Of a stretch of 64,000 nucleotides of DNA, positions 1-10,091 are shown one piece after another. Below the pieces are notes generated by a model. That model searched no databases and was not told where the DNA came from. It worked only from the letters and a program-made list of their open reading frames with translations. Position numbers and translations under genes: made by a program. Position 1 is the first letter of the stretch. Each line of letters opens with the position of its first letter. The DNA comes from Tribonema minus (lineage: Eukaryota; Sar; Xanthophyceae; Tribonematales; Tribonemataceae): the NCBI GenBank assembly GCA_017506865.1, contig JAFCMP010000514.1, forward strand, positions 682,001 to 746,000, in the 5' to 3' direction.

Positions 1-1286
1 TGCACATGGACAGGCCGCACTTCAAGCTGTTGAAGATGGTCACTGCTTGGTGGACAGGGGGCGTCAGCCCGCACAGTGCACGTTGATGTATGCATGTATG
101 TATTGCACATTGCTGCTAAAGTCTGCTAGTCTTATGGGTCACCGCGCAGTGTCTGCATGCTACGGGGTGCTTTTGGTCATCCACGTTAGGGGTACAAAGA
201 GTCTGTATACAATGATGCCATACTCGAGTGACTGTGGTCACGGACTTGAAAGGCCACTTGCGGTCCGACAACTGCATGCAGGCAACTGTAAGACGTGCAA
301 ACGTGCGTCCAGGCATTGTCTACAATTGTAATTCCCATGTCTGAGTACTTGGCCACAGTGTCGCACAGATCCCAATATGCATGCAGTTACATCCACATAC
401 AAACATCTGCACAAACATTTACTGCAGCAGCTTGAGTGGCGTGGCGTTGGCACCTTCCATTTTCCGACCATTGGCGAGACTGGGCTTCGTGCAGCGAAGA
501 AGGGCCAACCACGGCACTTTGCTTGCCAAGCATCGCACCATGCTGGTCACATGTAGATTGCATGTGACTTTGGCAAACTTACGAGCGCACCCAAGGTCAT
601 TTGTACCATGATGTGTTTGCAAAGTTCAACTGCAGGTGATGCTGCAAGTACAGCAGTTGCGCCCAATGCTGTTGTGACTTGAACAATCTGGCTGCGTGAC
701 CATATCACAAATGTGCGACCTGCAAAGTGAGCGGCGTTTGATGTGCACATGCATCCTGGCCAAGACGGTCAGTCGAGCGCTGCCAGCCTGACACCATCTT
801 GCGGCTACGCCCGGTCATGAATGCGATCAAATCATTCCAGTAGTGGATGCTCCACCTTGCAGTGTGCATCAAAGCTCACACTTCTATGCCTTCAACTCCA
901 GCTGCCTGCATCAATGCGGTGATTGCATATGTACCTCCCTCTGAGCTTTTTTGTGCCAGAGCAACGCATTCTCAACCCTATAGCATGTTCAGCATCAACA
1001 TGCATTATGAAACACTCCTGCCACATTGCATATCGCCACAGAACGACAGGTATCGCGCGACAGCATTTGGTGTGAACGCAGTATTAGCAGTGCTTGACCG
1101 TCACTACTATACGGTCACAAGGGTTGAGGGCGCATACCGAACGCCATTACACACTGCAAACTGCACATCCTACATGGCGACCAGGAGCACAGTGTATGCG
1201 CTTTACAACGCAAGAGAGGCAGCCACCGGAGTCACTTCGTGTAAACCTGTTCTATTGACGAACGAGAAGCTAAACAATCGTGCCAC
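1..1286. other. No recognisable gene
   Basis: Intergenic DNA 3' of the kinase gene. Open frames here are short and lack any motif, codon bias or good splice sites. The strand-plus frame at 847-1404 overlaps the kinase 3' end and reads as a chance frame. Confidence 0.6.
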
Positions 1287-2402
1287 TCAGAACCCTGCAA
1301 ACGCCTGCTGGTCTGCATCAGTAATGTCCATGTCCCCTGCAACCACCCCGGCCGCCTCCAACTCTCCTAGCGCCTTGCAAAACGCTGGTGGCTCGAGGCC
1401 ATGAGAGCGCACAGCATCCCAGTCCCACCCTTCAAAGCAAGCGTGGGACTGCACCTCCCGCGCGCCGCCGTGGCCCAGCCGTTCCAGCGGCTCCGGCTGA
1501 AGCAGGCCCCCTATGAGATTGTGCACGGCAGGGAACGTCGGCCACTCAGCGCAGGCGCTCGCGATGTGTGACAGCCGCGCAGTCACGCTGTCGCACGTGG
1601 CGTCCCGAATTGAAGTTCGAATGGCGTCGTCCTGCTCATCCTCGCCGATGCCGTAGGGGAATGGCGGCTGGCCCGCGAGCATCTCTACGAGCAGTATGCC
1701 GAGTGCCCACCAATCTACGCAGCAAGAGTGGCCGCGCCGCGCAACCATTTCCGGCGCCATGCAGTGCAGCGTGCCGCAGTACGTGCGGGCCAGGTCGCCA
1801 CTGGCGCTGCATGGGATGCGCCGCGCGCAGCCGAGATCCACTACTTTGATGTGGCCACGCGCGTCCAGCACTACGTTGCTGGCCTTGAGATCGCGGTGCA
1901 CGACTCCGGCGGCGTGCACGTCTGCGACAGCCGACACCAGCTCCGCCATGTAGAACAGCGAAGTGACGAGCGAGAGGTGGCCGTCACGGGCTGCTCTGAT
2001 GTGCTTGTGCAGCGGACCACCTAGCGCCGGTTCCAGGACGAACGTCAGGCAGAAGGGGTCCCGCCACGTGCCTCGCAGCGTAGCTATTCCTGGTGACCCG
2101 CTAAGAGCGCCGAGCATCTCCTTTTCTCTCATGACTCGAGCGGCAGCATCGGCGTCGCGTATCACGGATCTGGGCACGCTTTTCACAGCGTGAAGCTGAC
2201 CAGACGACGTGTCTCGACACAGGTAGACTGCGCCGTGCCTGCCCCGGCCGAGAGGGACGATCTGCTGGAAGGTGGAAGTATCTATGCTTGGCACTGCAAG
2301 ATCACGCTGGTGAGCTGTTGGTGGCTCTTTGTGCTGCTGTACAATCAGTGTCTGCTGGTACAGCTGCTCCTTTGGCCGCACCATCCGCTCTGTCGCCAAC
2401 AT
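1287..2402 (-). CDS. AGC-type serine/threonine protein kinase, single exon
   Basis: A 371-aa protein kinase; the start is the ATG at 2402, as the upstream extension of the frame has no ATG. The glycine loop GRGRHG is at residues 52-57, the ATP-binding Lys at 74 in AVKSV, the helix-C Glu at 95, HRDLKASN at 169-176, APE at 216-218 and DWWALG at 230-235. The activation segment RTYCGT and the C-terminal stretch around FEGWDWDAV resemble AGC kinases (PKA/PKG group). The metal-binding motif is DLG (189-191) in place of DFG; the Asp is kept, so activity is likely. The first 45 residues are not conserved and no regulatory domain is present, so it could be a catalytic-subunit-like kinase. It is transcribed away from the FKBP gene across a very short gap. 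Family call is firm; substrate unknown. Confidence 0.88.
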   Translation of the reverse strand: MLATERMVRPKEQLYQQTLIVQQHKEPPTAHQRDLAVPSIDTSTFQQIVPLGRGRHGAVYLCRDTSSGQLHAVKSVPRSVIRDADAAARVMREKEMLGALSGSPGIATLRGTWRDPFCLTFVLEPALGGPLHKHIRAARDGHLSLVTSLFYMAELVSAVADVHAAGVVHRDLKASNVVLDARGHIKVVDLGCARRIPCSASGDLARTYCGTLHCMAPEMVARRGHSCCVDWWALGILLVEMLAGQPPFPYGIGEDEQDDAIRTSIRDATCDSVTARLSHIASACAEWPTFPAVHNLIGGLLQPEPLERLGHGGAREVQSHACFEGWDWDAVRSHGLEPPAFCKALGELEAAGVVAGDMDITDADQQAFAGF

Positions 2403-2513
2403 GCTTCTTGATGAGCTGCACCCCGAGACAAAGGCGGTTACGCCCGCGCGCAAGAAGCATCCTGCGCGCGCGCGAGAAGATCTCAAAACACCTCCCGACC
2501 AACCAGCGCAAAA
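2403..2513. promoter_or_regulatory. Short bidirectional promoter between kinase and FKBP genes
   Basis: Only 111 bp separate the kinase ATG (2402, minus) from the FKBP ATG (2514, plus), so both 5' UTRs and core promoters must fit here or extend into the genes. It contains alternating CG runs near 2447-2475. The FKBP start context is caaaaATGaag. No TATA box is evident. Confidence 0.5.
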
Positions 2514-5500
2514 ATGAAGCTGTCCTCCTTCTTCTCTGCCGTGGCGCTGTTCGTGTTCGCTCTCGCCACAGCTCTGGCGGGCACCACACAGGTGAGATTA
2601 CGTCCTCAGCAAAGATTTCACAGCTTTGACGATGCACGTGGCTCTTGTCACTTCTTCTTGTGGAGAAGATAAATCATGGTAGCTTTCTGCATAGTATTGT
2701 CTTCTTGCTAGTCCTAACGCCTACTTGAGTTGTCAAGTAGGATGTAATAGCACCCACTCAGCTTCCTCCGCGTGAACTTGCCGGTGAGTCCTTCGTGCTG
2801 GGTTTGCTTTTGCAACAGCTGTGAATGTCGGACAAATGCCTATCTGCGTCTGGTGTGTTCATTATTCAGCGTTGATGTCGCTTCTCAGGCGCAAACCTCT
2901 GTAGAAGTAACACAACACGAAATAGCGTGATGAAGTATATATATTTCAATTTAGGTGCATGATGCAACGAAGCATGAGACATGCTAGTGCCTCAGAGCTC
3001 ATTATTCGCTGCGTGCCCAGCGCTCATGTCTCCGCTCCCGCATACCCAATCCTTATCTTGCAGGAGGGTCTGGACTTCCTGGCGGCCAACAAGGCGAAGG
3101 AGGGCGTAGTGGAGCTGCCATCGGGGCTGCAATACAAGGTGGTTGCCAGCGGTGACCCCAAGGGCCCTAAGCCCGGACCATCCACCCCCTGCGAGTGCCA
3201 CTACAAGGGCACCACCATCAAGGTATGTGTGTACTTATTGAACTGGTATATTCTATTTAAATCGTGCATGGGTTGCTGACGTATTTTCTATTTAAAGCGT
3301 GCATGGTAGAGTTCCGAGCCGGTCCCACAAACCGTCTTCATTGCAGACGGCTTAGCCCGCCGTTTGTCTGAGCCGTCTAGACGGGCCTGTACCGTCTTTG
3401 ACCGTCTTTTCCGTCTAACCGTCTTTTCCGTCTAAGACGGAAAATACGGTCTAAGACGGAAAAGACGGTCTAAGACGGAAAATACGGTCTAAGACGGAAA
3501 AGACGGTCGAAGACGGCCTTGCCACGCCGTCTCACCTAGTTCATTTTGACCGTGAACCAACTGATCACTTCGTGTAGGGGCAACACAGCTTTCATGGGTA
3601 CCTACACAGCAAAGCACAACAGTCCTGCACGCGATAACGGACAACGACCACACACTGCACTTCAAACTTGAAGTCAGTCAGACCGAAAAAAGTGAAAAGA
3701 GCAAGCAGCGGGTAGTAGCAGTGCATCAGCAGTCTTGCCGTGGCATCGTACGTGAGCCACATGTCTGCTGGAGTGTTGTACAAGCCATAAAAGCTGTTTT
3801 GACAAAAGACGGAAAAGACGGTGTGTTGACATTCCGTCTTTTCGTCTTCGCCGTCTAGACGAGCCGGAACCGTCTTAGCCGGTTCCGGCTTGGAACTCTA
3901 GTGCATGGATTGTTGACGTAGTTCACGTAGGCTTTGTATTGTACTTCTAAACAACTTGCCACCGTCTTCTTGACGCTGATGGCTGTGAGTTTGGGTACAT
4001 GCTGGTGCCGTTATTAGGGGCAGCACCATCATGGTATGTATGTATGTATGTGTAAGTTGAAGTATGCAATGCATTGGAATGGATTGGATTGCAGCTGAGA
4101 GCGTGACAACGGCCTTGTGATAGTCAATACAACGCCTGCATCTAGGGTGTCAGGTATTGTCACAGCATCACAAAACGCTCAATGTATACATGCACCCTCT
4201 TGAAGCACGTACTTCAAGATTGATGTGTGTTTGGCTTGCTGACGTAGTCCAAGAGCACGTTGTGTTTGTGCACTTGCTATTGCTTAACCTCTGGGAGACG
4301 TCAACCCTAGCCACAGATGCCCTGCTAGCGCCACTAGTAGGGCACAACTGCGACAGGGGCGTACAAGTGTATGTTTATACTTGGGCTTCCAGACTTGGGC
4401 TTTGTACTTGGGCTTCCGGTATAAGTGTGGTTTGCTGCCGATGAGCGATACCTCAAAGCCCGTGTTTCATTCAGCAATATTTTCTATGGAGTCACACGAT
4501 ATCGCTTCTGCTTTATCGATGACCATGAACATCGGGTTTTGTCATCAGACACCAATGTGAGAACCTACACATTCAAGTCGGCAAGCATCGCCATACTTGC
4601 ACTCCCAGGGCAGAGATAAGAGCATCTGCTGTCATTGCATATGCATATGCTACTCTGCATTGCAAATCTGACAAACGACCTGGTGCATCACTCACTCAAA
4701 TATGATGCTTCTGCTTTGAAAGTATTGCTTCTTCTTTTTCTGCTCTGAAGTATTGTGAAATCTCTGGCCGTACATAGACTTGGCAAGCAGTTGCTCAAAT
4801 GCTGTGCGTTGAACATAGAACAGCGGTACAAGCCATCCGCGGTTGAAGTATTGTTAAATCTCTGGCCACACATGGACTTGGCAAGCAGTTGCTCAAATGC
4901 TGTGCGTTGAACATAGAACAGCGGTACAAGCCATCCGCGGCTGAACATAGAACAACAGTTCAAGCAAATTTTGTTCGCCAGGCTATTGCAAGAGCCACGG
5001 TTGCAGAAATCTCTGTGATGAAGACACCGTACACTGCCACGTCACGAGCAGGGTGGCGAGCTCAGTGTAACCCCTTACCGAACCCTAAGAGCGCTTAACC
5101 TGAACCCCAAGTTCTGAGTGCCCTACAGTGATCGTGTCGCAGTGACGAGAGCCCGAGTTAGGGATAGAGCTATCATTAGGGTTTGGCATGTCCTTGCAAC
5201 GATGCGTTTCATGCGGTTAAGGCGGTACAGTGCGATGCTCCGGTTGAAGCTAGGGTTAGGGTTAGGGTAAGGATTAGAAATGCGAACTCATCTGTGTCTT
5301 GATCGCGCATCCGGTGCTGCCTTGTCGTCGCAGGGAGACGAGTTTGACAGCTCCTTCAAGCGTGGCCGGCCGGCCGTCTTCGCGCCCAACCAGGTGCGAC
5401 CCCTAGTGATGACTGATGGCATGTGTGCAGACAATTGTGCAACATCAAAGTGTGTAGTCCACTTATTATTTACTTGTAGGCGTGCTGTCAGCATGACATT

Positions 5501-8500
5501 GGGTCCACTTCGTATCGGTGGGGGTTGTGTTCAGGTTCAAGAAACATGTGCAACCTTGACGTTGATGGTCGTACATGAGAGACTGGCGCTCTCATGCTGT
5601 ACACTTTGGGGCATTGTTGTTTAATGTGTCTCAAAATATTAGACGCTAAAAGCTTGCACACAGAAGTCTTTTTGACTGGTGGATACGGTGGCACTGTTTG
5701 ACTCGTGGCCAATGACTGCAGCAGCGGCGACCACGGTTATTGGTGGAAGGCACTCGCGGCTAACCATCCCTTGTCACCTAGAGGTCAACGATCTTTTTGA
5801 ATCGTTTTTCATAAGACTGCACGGCTGACCGGCTGTCTTTAAGCCCGACCTGATGTAGCCCCCGCCCCCATCGCCAGCGATGACTGCTGGCATTCGTGCC
5901 GCCGCTGGTTCAACTTCTTTGATGTGTGCTATCCATTGTGTGCTACTTACATGCGCGGTGTTAAGTGGCGGGGGCGTAACTCAAAGTTCCTAACCCCAGG
6001 TGTTGAGGTTGCATTTCGCGGTGACGATGCGGCAGCGGTTGCGCTTCGTTTGAGCGCTAACGAGGAGTCTTTTCGCCTACGTGAAAGCGTCAACAGGCAA
6101 AAAAAAAAAGATCTCCCTCAAATTGAACTTGGCATACGTGGAAACTGTGTCTATATGGCATTATCTCCCAGAGTAGATATCGGAGAGAAGCCAGGGCTGG
6201 AATCAGGGTTGGGATAGAAGTCTGATTCACACCAACTACACAGACCTCGTGCCATGAATTCACCGTGCCTCCTCAAGCTTACGATATCCTGATACACTGA
6301 GGCTCATGTGGATGTTCACAACTGCGGAGCATTGGAAGTCTGCAGCCTTGCCAACGACTACACACTGTTTTGTTCGGACAAGTTGAGTCAGTCAGACGAT
6401 CACAATGGAGATTGCATTGTCGGCATCACTGCAGTCGAACCAGGTGCCTACGTTCACGCACAGCACAACGCATCTTTCCATGGCTCCGCTGCATCGGGAA
6501 CTGCGATGAATGGGAGATGTGGCTCTTGAGCACCGAAAGTCTCTCACTTCCTGCGTTCACTTAGGGTCAGGGTTAGGATTAGGTATGTTTGTGGATGGAG
6601 CAGCATCACTCACAGCAGAACAAAGAGAGTTGCTGTCTGCACAGCGGTGAGTCGCAAAGTATGATGTACCATGTGGTTGAGCGACGCAACTCCAACTTCA
6701 ACTTTATGTGTGCCACGCACCTCCACAGCACTGCGCAGCATCTTCGAGTCACGCGAGTGGCGCGCTTGTGCTGCATTGCGCACCCGCGCCCTGCCATCAC
6801 TCAGTGACCACCGTCAGCTGCGCCTCGCCTGACGAGCACGTCAGGTTCGCGGCGCACTCCAAATTGAAGTGCCGCTCATGTAGTTCTTTCGCTGTCAGAC
6901 TGACACGGCGAGCGTAAACCTACATGCTCTTTTTTGCATGCTACGGGGCGCAGTTTTGTTCGGGGTGAGCTCGGAAACGCTCACGCTCTTGCGCTCTTGT
7001 TCAAACTAAGTTTCCAGCGCAAGTCAACTGCAAGTCTACGTAACTTAAAGTGCTGCCGACCTAGTCTCTGACTTACCTGCTGTTGTTGTTCTTATCTTGT
7101 GGCCGTTTGGCTGTGCGCGCTTGCAGGTTATCAAGGGATGGACAGGTGAGACTTTTGAGAAAAAGGTCCATCAGGTTTACAGTGAGGCGATGATCAGTTG
7201 CACTTGGAGTTTATGGGTGCAATGCTGCAGGGGCCAAAGCGACATACATTTGATGGGTCGCGTGCAGTAATCAAGTACACCTCAAGTTTGATGGAACAAA
7301 GATGCACCAAGCGCAGGTAGCGCAGCCTAGCCGTATTGCAACACACTTCAAGTACGACAGAGCGGGGCAAGTCATTGTCATCGGAATGTTGACCACAGGG
7401 TTAGGGTTAGGGTTAGTTGGGATGTGCTCACATCCACCTTTCCTCGTGACTGCTGTGCCGTGACTTCAACCCTAAACCTCATGGTGTGTTGCGCGGAGGC
7501 CACGCAGCTAATCGCTCATACAGCAGAAAGTAATCGCAAGTAATGCACGTACATTCGTTGAGAATACGCCTTCATAGCGGTACATACCATGAGACAGCTG
7601 GGGCTGAACCACCCAAACCAAATGAAGCATCCAGATGAATCGCGAACTGTCAACAGTCCAACTCTTGTGACGTTCTCGCTCACTCTAACCCTGACCTAAT
7701 CCCAAACCTGCGCCCACGCCGTTGCTGTGATTGTGATCCGCAGAGGCCATGCAGCTGATGCACGAGGGCGACCACTGGGAGCTCTTCATCCCGAGCGGTA
7801 AGGCATTGTCAAGGCGCGCCAGTCATACTTGAAGTATGCCTCGAATGCAGAAAAGCTTGCACACCGAAGTCTTTTGCCTACTGTGGATACTGTTTGACTC
7901 GTGGCCAATGACTGCAGCAGCGGCGACCACGGTTATTGGTGGAAGGCACTCGCGGCTAACCATCCCTTGTCACCTAGAGCTCAACGATCCTGTGATTCGT
8001 TTTTCATTCCATGTTTTGTGTGCCAAACACCGTGACATCTCACTTGGCTGCAGTCTGAGACACTGCCTGTGCCCAACTCTGTGCATGCGCCCTGGGTCCT
8101 TGCAAGGCAGAACACCCCATGCAGGTTAGGGCAGGGCAGGGCGGGATTGTGTTTGTTGCCTTGAAGTATCCGTGATGTCAAGTCCGTTCCAAGCATCCTA
8201 CTTGTGGAGGACTACGTGTTTGATCATCAGAGTAGTGTTTGATCCTCAATGTAGGGTTAGGGTTAGGGCTGGTGAGGCGTGCGCCTGAGCAATGGTGTCC
8301 CAATCTGCCTGTCACAGTGCTCAGCTCATCTGCGTTAGAGCGCCAGGGGTGATGCTGGTACCTGCACCAGGCGCGGCGCACTTCCTTCACCCGTGGACCT
8401 TGGTCACCGTCTCTGATGCAGCCGTTGGCTGCCTTGTGCACGCTAGAGGTGCATAGGCAGCACTCACCTGATGATGGCCAGCGCATACGCGAATGAAGGT

Positions 8501-8924
8501 TTTCTTTTACTTTTGCTGTCACTTTGGCGGCCCTGGTATCACAATGCGGTGCAAGAGAAAGTGCAGGTACAGAAAGTACAGGTAGAGAATCTGTAGGTTG
8601 AAATTCACAAGGGCGCTACTGAGATAGCCAGTTGCGAGTTGAAGTGCTGTCCATCATATCTCATTGCATTCGCTGATCTCAACGGTGCAGACGAGCAGCC
8701 ATCCCATGAGCACGTTGCCTGCCAGATGTGTCGAACCGCTGTACATGCATACATACCGCTAGGCATTTGCTGATCATCACCACATGTTTGAATGGTTCCC
8801 GCGACGCGCAGAGCTCGCGTACGGCGACGCCCGTCTCAACGACCTCATCACCCCCGGGGCAGTGCTCGTCTTTGAGCTCCAGATGCTCAAGGTCCTCAAC
8901 GGCGACGGCGACGACGAGCTGTGA
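2514..8924 (+). CDS. ER-lumenal FKBP-type peptidyl-prolyl isomerase, six exons
   Basis: Exons 2514-2591, 3064-3222, 5334-5393, 7127-7145, 7744-7797 and 8812-8924 join in phase to 160 aa. Residues 1-22 are a signal peptide (MKLSSFF.. with a hydrophobic core ending ALA). A short helix (FLAANKAKEGVVELPSGLQY) precedes one FKBP domain that carries YKGT, EFDSSFKRG, VIKGWTEAMQLM with pocket Trp 104, WELFIPSELAYG and LVFELQMLKV. The C-terminus is DDEL (157-160), an ER-retrieval signal of the HDEL/KDEL class that is used in heterokonts. It should therefore catalyse cis-trans isomerisation at proline during folding in the ER lumen. All introns are GT-AG; phases are 0,0,0,1,1. Introns 2, 3 and 5 carry transposon-derived repeats and TTAGGG tracts (5252-5272, 7399-7417, 8253-8268). 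Confidence 0.92.
3307..3900. mobile_element. Non-autonomous hAT-type element (MITE) in FKBP intron 2
   Basis: Terminal inverted repeats TAGAGTTCCRAGCCGG at both ends, flanked by a perfect 8-bp target duplication GTGCATGG (3299-3306 and 3901-3908). The 8-bp duplication and TAGRG-type ends are those of the hAT superfamily. The interior has no coding capacity. It is dominated by a palindromic array of about 20-bp units built on GTCTAAGACGG (3370-3515), partly mirrored near the right end. Confidence 0.85.
4747..4942. repeat. 98-bp tandem duplication in FKBP intron 2
   Basis: Two direct copies (4747-4844 and 4845-4942) beginning GAAGTATTGT and ending CCATCCGCGG differ at only a few positions. No coding role is seen. 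Confidence 0.85.
5644..5814 (+). repeat. Dispersed intronic repeat, copy 1
   Basis: About 165 bp with the core AAGCTTGCACAC, ACTCGTGGCCAATGACTGCA and TTATTGGTGGAAGGCACT. It lies in FKBP intron 3. Close relatives lie at 7836-8010 and 45261-45452. It has no ORF and no clear terminal repeats, so its class (MITE or SINE) is open. Confidence 0.75.
7836..8010 (+). repeat. Dispersed intronic repeat, copy 2
   Basis: Same family and orientation as the 5644-5814 copy and nearly identical to it over the central 120 bp; lies in FKBP intron 5. Its left end (ATGCCTCGAATGC) is shared with copy 3, which sets the 5' boundary of the family near 7836. Confidence 0.75.
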
Positions 8925-10091
8925 GGTGTAACTGCTCTGCGTGTCTGACAGCGAGAGAGCTCCATCGATGCCACCGCAGCCAACGCCGCTGTGCTTCCTC
9001 TGAGGCCACTGTAGGTGCTGGTCTTGGAGATGCGGCAAGGGAGGGGGAAGGGGGTGAGTGGGGCAGAGCACGGCCAGTGGTAATGGCCGAAGCGATCGAC
9101 CGTATAGAACCTCCAGCTTTGGGCAATCAATATACATGTCTACTGTAGGACGGGGTCTGTTGGCTGTTCCCATTGTTGTCTGCTGCCTGGGGTATGGCGA
9201 TTTGAAAATGTACCCCTGAATAGGGTTGTTTTGCACCTTGACGTGTTCGCTGAGGCTTTGTTCGCTTGGTGGATCTCATTCAGTATACAAACCAAGCTGA
9301 CTAGATCAAGAAACACAGCACAGCAACCACAGCATAGCTCTCGCGCATAGCACAGACAGGTCAGATCGTGTCATTTTCACTCTGCCACTCGCCACAAAAG
9401 CAAATTTGAGAACCGGGGGGGGGGGGGGGGGTTGCGAAGTTGAGGTGAGGGGAGTGCCCTTGCCTATAGGTTCTGTTCGCACCACCCTCCTGCTTTGCGC
9501 CCACTATGTACCATATGCTGCAATGTTGCAGCATTTCGATCATATGACACGCAACGTCATGTCCCACCGACGCATTGTGGGATCAACACCATTCGGGCTT
9601 CAGATCATTACTACGGAAGTTTCAGGCCTCTGGTCACTGCACTAGCCATGCGTACTGCATGGCCACTACGCAATGCACAGCAGATGTTGGCTGCTTAGCG
9701 TATGTACCATCTGCAGAGATCTGTATGAACTCAACTCACAGTTGTCCCAGAGCTGCAGCAAAGCCCTGACACTGACGGCGTCGTCTGCCATTCAGGAGAA
9801 GAAGTGTGTGTATTCATCAAGAAACTCAATGTTTGTTGTGCACCGTGGTTCACGGAGTGTGCGAAGCCCCCTGCACATGCTATCCACGCACATTACACAG
9901 CACTGGCTTATCTGACTGCCTCTGCACGGCGCATGCGCATGCAGGCAAAAGAAACGAGCAACCGCACCCATGTACATACATGCCAGACAGCCTCGCACAG
10001 CACCCTGCTCCCACCCCCCCTGTGAAAGAACCCTCATACGGAGCCCGGAGCCTGCCAACACACAGAGTATGTCAGCAGGAGGACAGATCAT
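8925..10091. other. FKBP 3' flank; no gene recognised
   Basis: Begins with the FKBP 3' UTR, which has a diverged copy at 12790-13100. A 17-base G run lies at 9415-9431. No coding region with motif support was found on either strand. Confidence 0.55.

Noticed and set aside
847-1404. 185-codon open frame on the plus strand
   Set aside because: It overlaps the kinase 3' end antisense, lacks domain features and has no splice context.
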